Made by a program: the position numbers and the translations under genes
The notes under the pieces: generated by a model
Told to the model about the DNA's origin: nothing
What the model saw: only the letters and a program-made list of their open reading frames with translations
Databases searched by the model: none
NCBI GenBank assembly: GCA_963725145.1
Contig: CAVRXL010000012.1
Coordinates: 1,364,001-1,428,000 of the forward strand
Origin: DATAEE01 sp963725145
GTDB taxonomy: Bacteria > Acidobacteriota > Vicinamibacteria > Vicinamibacterales > 2-12-FULL-66-21
DNA length: 64,000 nt
Reading direction: 5' to 3'
Shown here: positions 56,326-63,593 of the stretch, in pieces
Position numbering within the stretch: position 1 is the first letter of the stretch
How the letters are laid out: every line of letters starts with the position of its first letter

Positions 56326-56750
56326 CTGGCGGCTGGGACAGTGTGTTCCTCGGCGCGATCGCCGTGGCGACGCTCCTGATGGCCGGCATCCAGGTCGGGG
56401 CCATCGTCGCGGCATTGCGCGTGGCGAAGCGCCTGGACGCGCTGGCGCATCAGGTCGAGCACGAGGTCCGGCCGCTCATCGCCCAGGCCACGGACCTGGC
56501 GGAACAGGCCCGGCGGAGCATGGCGTTGGCCAACCAGCAGGTCGAGCGGATCGATCGCATGATGGCGGACGTCACCATGCGCGTCACCGAGACGGTCGAG
56601 ATTCTGCAGCGCTCGGTCATCGCGCCGATCCGGGAGGGTTCCGCCATCATCGCGGGCATCAAGGCCGGATTCGACGCGCTGCGGAGCCTTCGCCGGAGTC
56701 CGGCCCGGAGTGGACGGGCCGAGGACGAAGACGCCCTCTTTATCGGGTAG
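56322..56750 (+). CDS. DUF948-like membrane protein
   Basis: A 142-aa protein: an N-terminal membrane helix (VFLGAIAVATLLMAGIQVGA) followed by a long amphipathic coiled region (LDALAHQVEHEVRPLIAQAT; RRSMALANQQVERIDRMMADV) resembling DUF948. YtxH and DUF948 genes are often adjacent, as here (GTGA overlap). Role unknown, possibly envelope organisation. Confidence 0.72.
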   Translation: MTGGWDSVFLGAIAVATLLMAGIQVGAIVAALRVAKRLDALAHQVEHEVRPLIAQATDLAEQARRSMALANQQVERIDRMMADVTMRVTETVEILQRSVIAPIREGSAIIAGIKAGFDALRSLRRSPARSGRAEDEDALFIG

Positions 56751-56805
56751 TTTCAGCTCAGGCCGAGCGAAAGCGAGGCCGTGGCTAGGTGTTGCGAAAC
56801 AACGC

Positions 56806-56854
56806 GGCGAGCGAGAGCGAGCCGTGGTAGGCGCTGGGGGTGGGGCCCCAGCGC
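56806..56854. repeat. GC-rich repeat with GGGGGTGGGGCCCC core
   Basis: GGCGAGCGAGAGCGAGCC, then GCGCTGGGGGTGGGGCCCC. It is related to the 32-base repeat at 12711-12742 and 28183-28214, but here the core is flanked by GCGCT/AGCGC so that it forms a hairpin (56831-56854). Confidence 0.7.
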
Positions 56855-56865
56855 AAAATAGGAAA

Positions 56866-56895
56866 TTGACAGCGGCTGCCGCTCGGCGGTAGAAC
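56866..56895 (+). promoter_or_regulatory. Sigma70-type promoter with leaderless start
   Basis: -35 TTGACA (56866-56871, perfect), 18-base spacer, -10 TAGAAC (56890-56895). The ATG at 56904 lies 8 bases after the -10, so transcription should begin at or next to the start codon. Confidence 0.75.
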
Positions 56896-56903
56896 TCGCT
56901 TCC

Positions 56904-57458
56904 ATGTTGGCCATGCTCCCGCCTCGTCGGCTGGTTGCCGCCGCGCTCGTCATCATCGTGTTCGCTGGCGTCCCGCCCGCCGCGCAGCAGGAATCCAAGT
57001 CCGCCGCCGCCGCCAAGGAACTGGCGCAGCTCCTCGAGACCTCGAAGCTGGATAGCGTCGCCGGCAAGGATCCCGCCGAAAAAGATCTGTACGTGGCCGC
57101 GCTGTACTTCACCGGTCAACTGCTCGTTGTCTCGGCTCGCTATTCGGCGCCGTCGCTCCTCGACCAGAAAATCTCGAAGAAGGAGTACCGGGACGTCTAC
57201 ATCGATCTGAATAGCGCCGCGATTGCCAACTCGAAGGTGTTCATCGAGGACCTCAACGCCGACGGGCTCCGCGCGAAGCGGGACAACGACCAGCCGTTCG
57301 ACACCGTCGAAGCGGGCGCGCAGCGCCTCGCGCTCGACGGCGAATGGCGAAAGCAGAAGCTGACCGAAGCAGACTACATGAAGGTCTACGGGGAGATGGA
57401 CGACAAGTACTCCAAGATGCTGGCGGTCCTGCTCGCGCAGATCAAGAAACCAGCTTAG
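56904..57458 (+). CDS. Exported hypothetical protein, 184 aa
   Basis: Signal peptide (LVAAALVIIVFAGVPPAAQ), then a helical protein rich in Lys and Ala (AAAKELAQLLETSKLDSVAG; LYVAALYFTGQLLVVSARYS; EYRDVYIDLNSAAIANSKVF). I do not recognise the family. It has its own strong promoter immediately upstream and no coupling to neighbours. Either ATG (56904 or the later MLPPRR) could be used; the promoter supports 56904. Confidence 0.72.
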   Translation: MLAMLPPRRLVAAALVIIVFAGVPPAAQQESKSAAAAKELAQLLETSKLDSVAGKDPAEKDLYVAALYFTGQLLVVSARYSAPSLLDQKISKKEYRDVYIDLNSAAIANSKVFIEDLNADGLRAKRDNDQPFDTVEAGAQRLALDGEWRKQKLTEADYMKVYGEMDDKYSKMLAVLLAQIKKPA

Positions 57459-57810
57459 CCGGCGTGTGGGCGGAGCCCACGCTAGATTGGTCGTTTGACA
57501 GATTGCAAGACTGAGCAGATATTCACCCGTGCACGACCAGCCGGAGCGCGTGCCAGAGCTCGGCAGGCGTGGTGCGTCGACGGTCCCGTGACGTGGGGAC
57601 AGTGTCTCTGCCGAAGGTTGACCGCACGGCGCCCGACTCCGATTGGTTGTGTGGGAAGCGCCCTTCTTGGCGAGGCAGGTCGCGGTTGGCCAGGCGTTCC
57701 GCCACCAGCGCCGCGTCCCGTGCCGTTCCCACGCTAGCCACTGGGAATGGCCGCCCGTCCTCGCACGGAAGGGCGTTTCTGTGTACAATTTGGAACTTCT
57801 CTCAGGCCTC
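57459..57810. other. 352-base gap before tRNA-Val
   Basis: No convincing gene. It has a short inverted pair GTGTGGGCGGAGCCCACGC near 57465-57483. Weak open frames on both strands have shadow-like composition. A stretch around 57590-57610 (GTGGGGACAGTGTCTCTGCC) resembles the GGGGACAGT palindromes seen in mutL. Nothing else identifiable. Confidence 0.4.
57784..57789 (+). promoter_or_regulatory. -10 box of tRNA-Val
   Basis: TACAAT 21 bases before the first base of the tRNA. No good -35 was found at the usual distance. Confidence 0.55.
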
Positions 57811-57882
57811 GGGCGCTTGGCTCAGCGGTAGAGCATCGCCTTCACACGGCGGGGGTCAGTGGTTCGAATCCACTAGCGCCCA
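57811..57882 (+). tRNA. tRNA-Val (anticodon CAC)
   Basis: The cloverleaf folds fully: acceptor GGGCGCT / AGCGCCC, D arm GCTC-AGCGGTA-GAGC, anticodon stem TCGCC / GGCGG with loop TTCACAC (anticodon CAC, reads GUG valine), and T arm AGTGG-TTCGAAT-CCACT. The discriminator is A. The CCA end is not encoded and must be added by the CCA enzyme. It is 72 nt long. Confidence 0.96.
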
Positions 57883-57883
57883 C

Positions 57884-57907
57884 TAATTTACGCGCTGCTG
57901 TAAATTA
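57884..57907. repeat. AT-rich inverted repeat directly after tRNA-Val
   Basis: TAATTTAC, 8-base loop, GTAAATTA: a perfect 8-bp stem starting two bases after the tRNA. It is unusually AT-rich for this window. It could be a processing signal for the tRNA 3' end or a relic of an integration site. Confidence 0.6.
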
Positions 57908-58047
57908 AGACCTTAGCCTGATCCATCAGCAAATCGCTCATTGCTCCAGCGCAACGACACCGCGCCGGAATCCTGTGATCATTCCTTCATCTAGCCGTTC
58001 CGAGACTCGTCATCTGGGCTACTAGGGAAGGCGCGGCCGGAGGAGGG
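57908..58047 (+). ncRNA. Possible short RNA between tRNA-Val and terminator
   Basis: About 140 bases with no open frame, lying between a tRNA with its own promoter and a strong intrinsic terminator on the same strand. The transcript made from the tRNA promoter should include it. No known RNA family (tmRNA, 6S, RNase P, SRP) is recognised. It may simply be the tRNA trailer. Confidence 0.3.
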
Positions 58048-58080
58048 AAGGCGGGGGAGAACCTCCCGCCTTTTCTTTTT
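58048..58080 (+). terminator. Rho-independent terminator
   Basis: Stem AAGGCGGG / CCCGCCTT (8 bp, loop of 9 with two further GG/CC pairs), followed by TTCTTTTT. It is the clearest intrinsic terminator in the window and acts on the plus strand, ending the tRNA-Val transcript. Confidence 0.85.
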
Positions 58081-58118
58081 CAGAAGACCGTCGTCTTCAA
58101 AGTGCGTAGCGGCTCTGT

Positions 58119-58991
58119 TTATCTCCTGCGCGTCTCCGGAAGCCGTCTCTCCGACGGCCCGTCGTACACGTGGTCCTTCGGGTCGATCTGCCGCATGGGC
58201 GGGTTGCGTTCGCGCTCTTCGAGCGCGTGGGCCGCGATGCCCGGAACGCGTGAAATCACGAACAGCGCGTCGGCGACGTCAGGCTTGAGGCCGAGGTCGC
58301 CGCATGCGGCGGCGATCGCGCCGTCGATGTTGACGGGCGGCGTCTTGCTGTCGTCTGCCTCATGGGCGTGCTGGAGCTCGAACTCGAGCGCGCGGATGAA
58401 CCGGATGTGCTCCCCATCCAGCTCCAGCTCCATCGCCATCTGGAACAGGCGGGTCGCGCGCGGATCGCGCGAGTGGAAGCGGTGTCCGAAGCCGGGTGGC
58501 GTCTCGCCCGACGTGAGGTACGGCTGGAGCACCTGCTTCGCGGCGTCCCGAATCGGCATGCCGGCCCGGCAGAGCGCAAGCCCCTCGTCGAGGAGCTGCA
58601 TGCAGGCGTTGATGTCGCCGCCGAAGTACCGCCCGAATCCGAGCACGCCGGCCGCCACGCAGGCGCGCAGCGGCGCCCCGGTCGTCGCCGTGTTGCGGGA
58701 GGCCAGCGTCGACGGAGGTGTCGCGCCATGGTCGATGAACGACACCAGGAGGGCTTCCATCAGCCGCCCGATCGCCGGCGACGGCAGCTCACCCTGCAGG
58801 AGCGTGTAGATCGCTTCGCCGAACGACAGCCGGCCCATCATCTCGTCGAGCGGATAGCCGCGGACGAGGATCTTGTTCGGCTCGATCGACGTCAACGCCG
58901 TCCGCCAGTTGTCGTCGGCCGGTCGGGGGGGCGTCCGCCCGTCGGCCGGCTCGCTCGCCGGTCCGTCTGTGGAGGGGATGGTCTTGGCCAT
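58119..58991 (-). CDS. Citryl-CoA lyase / short citrate-synthase-family protein
   Basis: A 290-aa protein of the citrate synthase superfamily, much shorter than typical citrate synthase (~430 aa) and lacking its N-terminal domain. Readable signatures: IRGYPLDEMMGRLSFGEAIY-like start (VRGYPLDEMMGRLSF), FIDHGATPPSTLASRNTATT and the active-site region TPPGFGHRFHSRDPRATRLF. The length suggests citryl-CoA lyase or a related cleaving enzyme giving acetyl-CoA and oxaloacetate. ATG at 58991 lies one base after the upp stop, so the pair is an operon. The physiological direction is uncertain. Confidence 0.75.
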   Translation of the reverse strand: MAKTIPSTDGPASEPADGRTPPRPADDNWRTALTSIEPNKILVRGYPLDEMMGRLSFGEAIYTLLQGELPSPAIGRLMEALLVSFIDHGATPPSTLASRNTATTGAPLRACVAAGVLGFGRYFGGDINACMQLLDEGLALCRAGMPIRDAAKQVLQPYLTSGETPPGFGHRFHSRDPRATRLFQMAMELELDGEHIRFIRALEFELQHAHEADDSKTPPVNIDGAIAAACGDLGLKPDVADALFVISRVPGIAAHALEERERNPPMRQIDPKDHVYDGPSERRLPETRRR

Positions 58992-58992
58992 A

Positions 58993-59616
58993 TCAGGCTG
59001 TTCCGTACAGCCGGTCGCCGAAGTCTCCGAGCCCGGGCACGATGAACTTGTGCGGGTTGAGCCCGCGATCGATGGCTGGCGTGTAGATGTGCACGCCTGG
59101 GTGAGAGCGCTCGACCAGTGCCACCCCCTCCGGGGCCGAGACGATGCAGACCATCCGAATGTCGCGCGCGCCCGCCTTCGCCAGGAGGTCGAGCGCGGCA
59201 ACGGCGCTGCCGCCGGTCGCGAGCATCGGATCGATCATCAGGACGAAACTGTTGTCGAGCCTGGGCGGCAGCTTGGAGTAGTACTGCGACGCCACCGCCG
59301 TCAACTCGTCACGCTGAAGGCCGATGTGGCCCACGCGCGCGTTCGGTACCAGCTCAAGCACCGCGTCGAGCATGCCCAGGCCGGCGCGGAGCACTGGGAC
59401 GACCACGACGTCCGCACCGAGCCGCCGGCCATCCGCAGGGCCGAGCGGCGTCTCGACGGTGATGGTCTCGCCCGGCAGATCGCGCAGGGCTTCGGCCGCG
59501 AGCAGCAGGCTGATACGAACCGCCATGCGCCGGAACAGCTCCGGCCCCGTCCGCTTGTCGCGAAGCGCCACGAGCGCGTCGTGCACCAGCGGATGCTCGA
59601 CGATGTGAACCGGCAC
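58993..59616 (-). CDS. upp: Uracil phosphoribosyltransferase
   Basis: Pyrimidine salvage enzyme (uracil + PRPP to UMP), ~207 aa. It starts VPVHIVEHPLVHDALVALRD, with TGPELFRRMAVRISLLLAAE. The PRPP loop is LMIDPMLATGGSAVAAL and the uracil-binding C-terminus is LGDFGDRLYGT. The start was set at GTG 59616 because a minus-strand TATATT (59629-59624) ends 7 bases before it; a TTG at 59625 is in frame but overlaps that box. It heads the operon with the citryl-CoA lyase-like gene and is divergent from the amidohydrolase. Confidence 0.92.
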   Translation of the reverse strand: MPVHIVEHPLVHDALVALRDKRTGPELFRRMAVRISLLLAAEALRDLPGETITVETPLGPADGRRLGADVVVVPVLRAGLGMLDAVLELVPNARVGHIGLQRDELTAVASQYYSKLPPRLDNSFVLMIDPMLATGGSAVAALDLLAKAGARDIRMVCIVSAPEGVALVERSHPGVHIYTPAIDRGLNPHKFIVPGLGDFGDRLYGTA

Positions 59617-59623
59617 CAGCGTC

Positions 59624-59636
59624 AATATACTAGAAT
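59624..59636. promoter_or_regulatory. Divergent -10 boxes between upp and the amidohydrolase gene
   Basis: Minus strand: TATATT (59629-59624), 7 bases from the upp GTG. Plus strand: TAGAAT (59631-59636), 8 bases from the amidohydrolase ATG. Only 28 bases separate the start codons, and both transcripts should be leaderless. Confidence 0.65.
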
Positions 59637-59644
59637 CTCGCCGG

Positions 59645-61030
59645 ATGTTGCGCCTCGCGATCGTCTGCGTCGTCGTCGCCGTCGGAATGCCTCAGGGGCC
59701 CCGAGGGATCTCTCTCGTCGTCACCGGCGGCACCGTCGTCACGATGGACCCGGCGCGGCGAGTCCTGGCGCCGGGCGCCGTCGCGATCGAGGGGGGCGCC
59801 ATCGTCGCCGTCGGCGAGCCTGCCGCCATCGCTGCCGTCTACCAGGGGGCCGAAACGATCGACGCATCCGGAGCCGTGGTCCTGCCGGGCCTCGTCAACA
59901 CGCACACCCACGCGCCCATGGTGCTGTACCGCGGCCTGGCGGACGACCTGGCGCTCATGGAGTGGCTCGAGAAATACATCTTCCCGGCTGAAGCGAAAAC
60001 GGTCAGCGCGGCGTTCGTGCGAACCGGCACGCGGCTCGCGGCGCTCGAGATGATTCAGTCCGGGACGACGCTTTTCACGGACATGTACTACTTCGAGGAG
60101 GAGATCGCGCGGGCTACGAAGGAAGCCGGCCTGCGCGGCGTGCTGGGGCAGAGCGTCATCGGCTTTCCCGTGGCTGACGCGAAAACACCCGCCGATGCGC
60201 TCGCTCGAACGGAGAAGTTCTTCCAGGAGTTCGCCGGGGACGAGCTGATCATCCCCGCGGTTGCGCCGCACTCGATGTACACCCTCGATGCGAAGAGCCT
60301 GACGGCCGCTCGCGCCCTCGCCGACAAGTACGGCCGGCCGACGCTCATCCACTTGTCAGAGACGCGGGACGAAGTCGACATGTCGCTCAAGAAACACAAG
60401 ATGCAGCCGGCCGCGTACCTCGAGTCCATCAAGTTCTGGGGGCCGCGCGTCCTGGCGGCGCACGGAGTGTGGCTCACGCCGCCAGAGATTACGCTGCTGA
60501 AGAAGCACGGCGTCGGCGTCTCGCACAATCCGGAAAGCAACATGAAGCTGGCGAGCGGGACCGCGCCGGTTCCGCAGCTGCGGGCCGCCGGCGTGCCGGT
60601 CGGGCTCGGCACCGACGGCGCCGCGAGCAACAACGATCTCGACATGTTCGAAGCCATGCGGGTCGCCGCGCTGCTGCACAAGCTGCAGTCGAACGATCCG
60701 CGCGCGATTCCGGCGCCGGTCGCGCTGGAGATGGCGACGATCGGCGGCGCACGCGCGCTCGGCCTGGGCGACCGCCTCGGCTCGCTCGAGGCGGGGAAGC
60801 GCGCCGACCTCATCGTCGTGTCAATGTCGTCTGCTCGGCAGACGCCGATGTACGATGCGGCGTCGCACCTGGTCTACGCCACGCGCGGTGACGACGTGCG
60901 CACGACGATCGTGAACGGGCGAGTACTGATGCGCGACCGGAAGGTGCTGACGCTGGACGAGCGCGCGGTCCTGGCCGATGCCCGCCGCGCCGCAGATGAT
61001 GTGCGGGCCGCAGTAGGAAAAAAACGGTAG
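59645..61030 (+). CDS. Amidohydrolase of the 5'-methylthioadenosine / S-adenosylhomocysteine deaminase type
   Basis: A 461-aa metal-dependent amidohydrolase (TRZ/ATZ-like). Zn ligands: HTHAP (VNTHTHAPMVLYRGLADDLA), His in IPAVAPHSMYTLDA, His in TLIHLSETRDEV and Asp in GLGTDGAASNND. This set fits MTA/SAH deaminases, which turn adenosine-type thioethers into inosine forms. The N-terminus (MLRLAIVCVVVAVGMPQG) looks like a signal or anchor segment, unusual for a nucleoside deaminase. The stop TAG lies in a family B palindrome (GGTAGCGCAG). It is next to upp and hpt in a salvage block. Confidence 0.87.
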   Translation: MLRLAIVCVVVAVGMPQGPRGISLVVTGGTVVTMDPARRVLAPGAVAIEGGAIVAVGEPAAIAAVYQGAETIDASGAVVLPGLVNTHTHAPMVLYRGLADDLALMEWLEKYIFPAEAKTVSAAFVRTGTRLAALEMIQSGTTLFTDMYYFEEEIARATKEAGLRGVLGQSVIGFPVADAKTPADALARTEKFFQEFAGDELIIPAVAPHSMYTLDAKSLTAARALADKYGRPTLIHLSETRDEVDMSLKKHKMQPAAYLESIKFWGPRVLAAHGVWLTPPEITLLKKHGVGVSHNPESNMKLASGTAPVPQLRAAGVPVGLGTDGAASNNDLDMFEAMRVAALLHKLQSNDPRAIPAPVALEMATIGGARALGLGDRLGSLEAGKRADLIVVSMSSARQTPMYDAASHLVYATRGDDVRTTIVNGRVLMRDRKVLTLDERAVLADARRAADDVRAAVGKKR

Positions 61031-61050
61031 CGCAGCCCTTTAGGGCTGCC
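61027..61050. repeat. REP-like palindrome, family B
   Basis: GTAGCGCAGCCCTTTAGGGC followed by TGCC; its TAG is the stop codon of the amidohydrolase gene. Same family as 41551-41617. Confidence 0.85.
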
Positions 61051-61082
61051 ATAACCCTTGAGGCCTGCCATAAGCGGATACG

Positions 61083-61607
61083 ATGGAAATTCTCCTCAGC
61101 TCCGACCAGCTCCAGACGCGCATCAAGGAGATTGCGCGCGACATCGAGCGCGATCACCCCGACGGCGAGGTTCACCTCGTCGGCGTCCTCAAGGGCGGGT
61201 TCATGTTCATGGCCGATCTGGTTCGCGCGATGAACGGGAAGGTGACGCTCGACTTCATGGCGCTTTCCAGCTATGGAAAGGGCTCGAAGTCCTCGGGCGA
61301 GGTCCGCGTCCTCAAAGATCTCGACTACGGCCTCGAAGGCCGACGCGTCGTCATCGTCGAGGACATCGTCGATACGGGGCTGACGTTGATGTACCTCCAG
61401 GACATTCTGCGAGCGCGGGCGCCGAAGAGCCTCCGGACGGCATGTCTTCTGAGCAAGCCATCGCGCCGCAAAGTGGACGTCGTCGTGGACTACATCGGCT
61501 TCACGATCGAGGATCGCTTCGTCGTTGGCTACGGCCTGGATTACGCCGAGCAGTATCGCAATCTCCCGCACATCGCGGTCGTTGACCAGGAGACGCTGAC
61601 GGCTTGA
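61083..61607 (+). CDS. hpt: Hypoxanthine phosphoribosyltransferase
   Basis: Purine salvage enzyme (hypoxanthine or guanine + PRPP), 174 aa. It has the N-terminal IKEIARDIERDHPDGEVHLV and VLKGGFMFMADLVRAM, the flexible-loop region DFMALSSYGKGSKSSGE, the PRPP loop VVIVEDIVDTGLTLMYLQ and the base-recognising VDYIGFTIEDRFVVGYGLDY. ATG at 61083. Its stop (TGA, 61605-61607) precedes rpiB by 17 bases, so they should share a transcript. Together with the adjacent deaminase it could salvage inosine-derived hypoxanthine. Confidence 0.94.
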   Translation: MEILLSSDQLQTRIKEIARDIERDHPDGEVHLVGVLKGGFMFMADLVRAMNGKVTLDFMALSSYGKGSKSSGEVRVLKDLDYGLEGRRVVIVEDIVDTGLTLMYLQDILRARAPKSLRTACLLSKPSRRKVDVVVDYIGFTIEDRFVVGYGLDYAEQYRNLPHIAVVDQETLTA

Positions 61608-61624
61608 GGCCGCGGATCGACCCC

Positions 61625-62269
61625 ATGGGTGAGCCATCCAAACGTTTCGACATCATTACAGAGGCCGACGCACGGCTGCTTGGGATTGGCTCCGTCGTCG
61701 AGCTGACGCCTGGAGGCCACATCACGCCGCTCGCGCAGGACACGCTTCGCGCGCGGCGCGTCACGGTCGTGCCGGCCGGGTCGAGCGACCCGTTCCTCCC
61801 TCCGGACCTGGCGCCGGTGGCAGATGTCCGGCGGATCGCCATCGGCACCGATCACACGGGCCTCGCGCTGAAGCGCGCGCTCGTGCAGCATCTCCGGCAG
61901 AAGGGGCTGGCGGTCGACGATCGCGGAACCGACAGCCAGGAGCCGGTCGACTACCCGGACGTCGCCGCCGATGTCGGCATCGCCGTCGCGCGCGGAGAGG
62001 CGGACGCCGGGATCGTGATCGACGGCGCAGGCCTGGGCTCGACGATCGCGGCGAACAAGATCCGCGGCGTGCGCGCGGCGATGTGCACGAACGTTACGCT
62101 GGCGCGCTTCGCGCGCGAGCACAATGGCGCCAACGTTCTGGCGCTCGGCGCGACGCTCATCACGATCGACGAGGCGCGCGAGATCGTCGACACGTGGCTC
62201 GCGACGCCGATGCGCGAAGCGCGGTATATCAGACGGTTGCTGAAGATTCGACGACTCGAGGGAGCGTAG
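61625..62269 (+). CDS. rpiB: Ribose-5-phosphate isomerase B with an N-terminal microcompartment-type extension
   Basis: A 214-aa protein. The C-terminal ~145 residues are RpiB/LacAB: IAIGTDHTGLALKRALVQHL, DRGTDSQEPVDYPDVAADVG, GIVIDGAGLGSTIAANKIRG, REHNGANVLALGATL. Ordinary RpiB starts at the first of these. Here ~70 extra residues precede it, including DIITEADARLLGIGSVVELT and HITPLAQDTLRARRVTVV. They resemble the small module at the N-terminus of EutT-like and other microcompartment enzymes. ATG at 61625 was chosen over a TTG at 61604 that overlaps the hpt stop. The stop TAG belongs to a family A palindrome. deoC follows. Confidence 0.85.
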   Translation: MGEPSKRFDIITEADARLLGIGSVVELTPGGHITPLAQDTLRARRVTVVPAGSSDPFLPPDLAPVADVRRIAIGTDHTGLALKRALVQHLRQKGLAVDDRGTDSQEPVDYPDVAADVGIAVARGEADAGIVIDGAGLGSTIAANKIRGVRAAMCTNVTLARFAREHNGANVLALGATLITIDEAREIVDTWLATPMREARYIRRLLKIRRLEGA

Positions 62270-62291
62270 GCCCGACCTTCAGGTCGGGCGT
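62266..62291. repeat. REP-like palindrome, family A
   Basis: GTAGGCCCGACCTTCAGGTC followed by GGGCGT, containing the rpiB stop codon TAG (62267-62269) and lying 23 bases before the deoC ATG. Confidence 0.85.
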
Positions 62292-62314
62292 CTCGGCGAC
62301 ACAAAAGCGTCTCG

Positions 62315-63205
62315 ATGACACCCAAAGAACTCCAGCGCCTCATCGCCATCATCACCGAGGAAGTCCTCGGCGCCGTCGGAGGCGTCCGCGTCGAGGGCGA
62401 TGGCCCGTGCGCCTGTCATGGCGTGCTATACGAGTGTTGCCCGGACCGGTTGCGCGGCGTGCTCGACGCCGGCGCGACGCGGCTCGGGATGCACGCGACC
62501 GGCGGCGCGCCGGGCGGCGTCGCGGTCATGATCGATCACACGCTGTTGAAGCCGGACGCGACGCGGGCGGAGATCGAGAAGCTGTGCACGGAAGCGACGG
62601 AGTTTCGCTTCGCGACCGTCTGCATCAATCCCGGCTGGGTAGCGCTCGCGGCCTCGAGGCTGCGCGGCACCGGGGTCGGCGTCTGCTCCGTGGTCGGCTT
62701 CCCGCTGGGCGCGACGACGCCCGACGTCAAGCACTACGAAACGCGGCGGGTGATCTTCGACGGGGCGACCGAAGTGGACATGGTGATCAACGTCGGCGCG
62801 CTCAAGTCAGGCGACCTCAGGGTCGTCGAGCGCGACATCGAGGCCGTCGTGGCGCCGGCCCGCGAAGCGGGCGTCCTGAGCAAGGTCATCATCGAGGCGG
62901 CCCTCCTCAGCGACGAGGAAAAGATCACCGCCTGCACCCTTGCGAAGGCTGCCGGGGCGGATTACGTGAAGACCTCGACCGGGTTCGGGCCGGGTGGGGC
63001 GACCGCCGCCGACGTGGCGCTGATGCGCCGCGTGGTCGGTTCGGAGATGGGGGTCAAGGCGGCCGGTGGCGTGCGCGACCTCGCGGGGCTGCAGGCGATG
63101 GTCGCGGCCGGCGCGACGCGCGTCGGCGCCAGCGCCGGGGTCAAGATCGTCCAGGAGTCGAAAGGAAAAAAGACATCTGGCGCTCAGTCGCCAGCCGGGT
63201 ACTAG
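62315..63205 (+). CDS. deoC: Deoxyribose-phosphate aldolase with an N-terminal amphipathic tag
   Basis: A 296-aa protein. The aldolase barrel starts near residue 70 (VAVMIDHTLLKPDATRAEIE) and carries the family motifs CINPGWVALAA, VVGFPLGATT, EVDMVINVGALKSGDL, the Schiff-base lysine in YVKTSTGFGPGGAT and the second lysine in MGVKAAGGVRDL. Normal DeoC is ~220 aa. The extra ~70 residues comprise a predicted amphipathic helix (ELQRLIAIITEEVLGAV), a short variable stretch and a Cys-rich segment (CACHGVLYECC). Such a helix plus linker is the usual form of a microcompartment encapsulation peptide. It cleaves deoxyribose-5-phosphate to glyceraldehyde-3-phosphate and acetaldehyde. It is co-directional with rpiB. 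Confidence 0.9.
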   Translation: MTPKELQRLIAIITEEVLGAVGGVRVEGDGPCACHGVLYECCPDRLRGVLDAGATRLGMHATGGAPGGVAVMIDHTLLKPDATRAEIEKLCTEATEFRFATVCINPGWVALAASRLRGTGVGVCSVVGFPLGATTPDVKHYETRRVIFDGATEVDMVINVGALKSGDLRVVERDIEAVVAPAREAGVLSKVIIEAALLSDEEKITACTLAKAAGADYVKTSTGFGPGGATAADVALMRRVVGSEMGVKAAGGVRDLAGLQAMVAAGATRVGASAGVKIVQESKGKKTSGAQSPAGY

Positions 63206-63212
63206 CCTGAAG

Positions 63213-63593
63213 ATGCGTAAACGCTTTGCCAGTCGAACGCTGGCGGCCATCGACGAGAGCAAGATCCTGGGCATCCGCGCCGGCACCGGAGCCCATCGGA
63301 TCATCGGCATCTGGGTGGTCGTCGTCGAGGAACGCGTGTTCGTCCGGTCCTGGGGCGTCACAGAGGGCGGTTGGTATCGAACGTTTCTCGTAGATCCTCG
63401 CGGCGCGATTCAGGTCGGAACGCGGACGATCCGAATCCGGGCCGTACCCGCGAAAGCCGAGCGTCTGAAGGCTGCCGTCAGCCGGGCCTACCGCGAGAAG
63501 TACAACACACCCGGGTCGCTCAAATGGGTGAACGGCTTCGAGCGCTCGAAGCGCCGGCGTGATGCGACGATGGAACTGGTGCCCGCAACATGA
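63213..63593 (+). CDS. DUF2255-family protein
   Basis: A 126-aa protein (KRFASRTLAAIDESKILGIR; VVVVEERVFVRSWGVTEGGW; RAVPAKAERLKAAVSRAYRE), resembling DUF2255, a small beta-barrel related to the flavin-reductase/nitroreductase-like split barrel. Function unknown. ATG at 63213 lies 7 bases after the deoC stop. Its TGA overlaps the next ATG (ATGA). Confidence 0.75.
   Translation: MRKRFASRTLAAIDESKILGIRAGTGAHRIIGIWVVVVEERVFVRSWGVTEGGWYRTFLVDPRGAIQVGTRTIRIRAVPAKAERLKAAVSRAYREKYNTPGSLKWVNGFERSKRRRDATMELVPAT

Noticed and set aside
57523..57741. Minus-strand frame of 72 codons as a transposase remnant
   Set aside because: No transposase motif could be identified and its composition is like other shadow frames.
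57811..58080. tmRNA or another large structured RNA around tRNA-Val
   Set aside because: The tRNA folds as a complete canonical cloverleaf and there is no tag-peptide frame or tmRNA 5' end.
61083..63205. A complete microcompartment operon
   Set aside because: No BMC-H, BMC-T or BMC-P shell gene is present in the window; only the extensions on RpiB and DeoC suggest a link.
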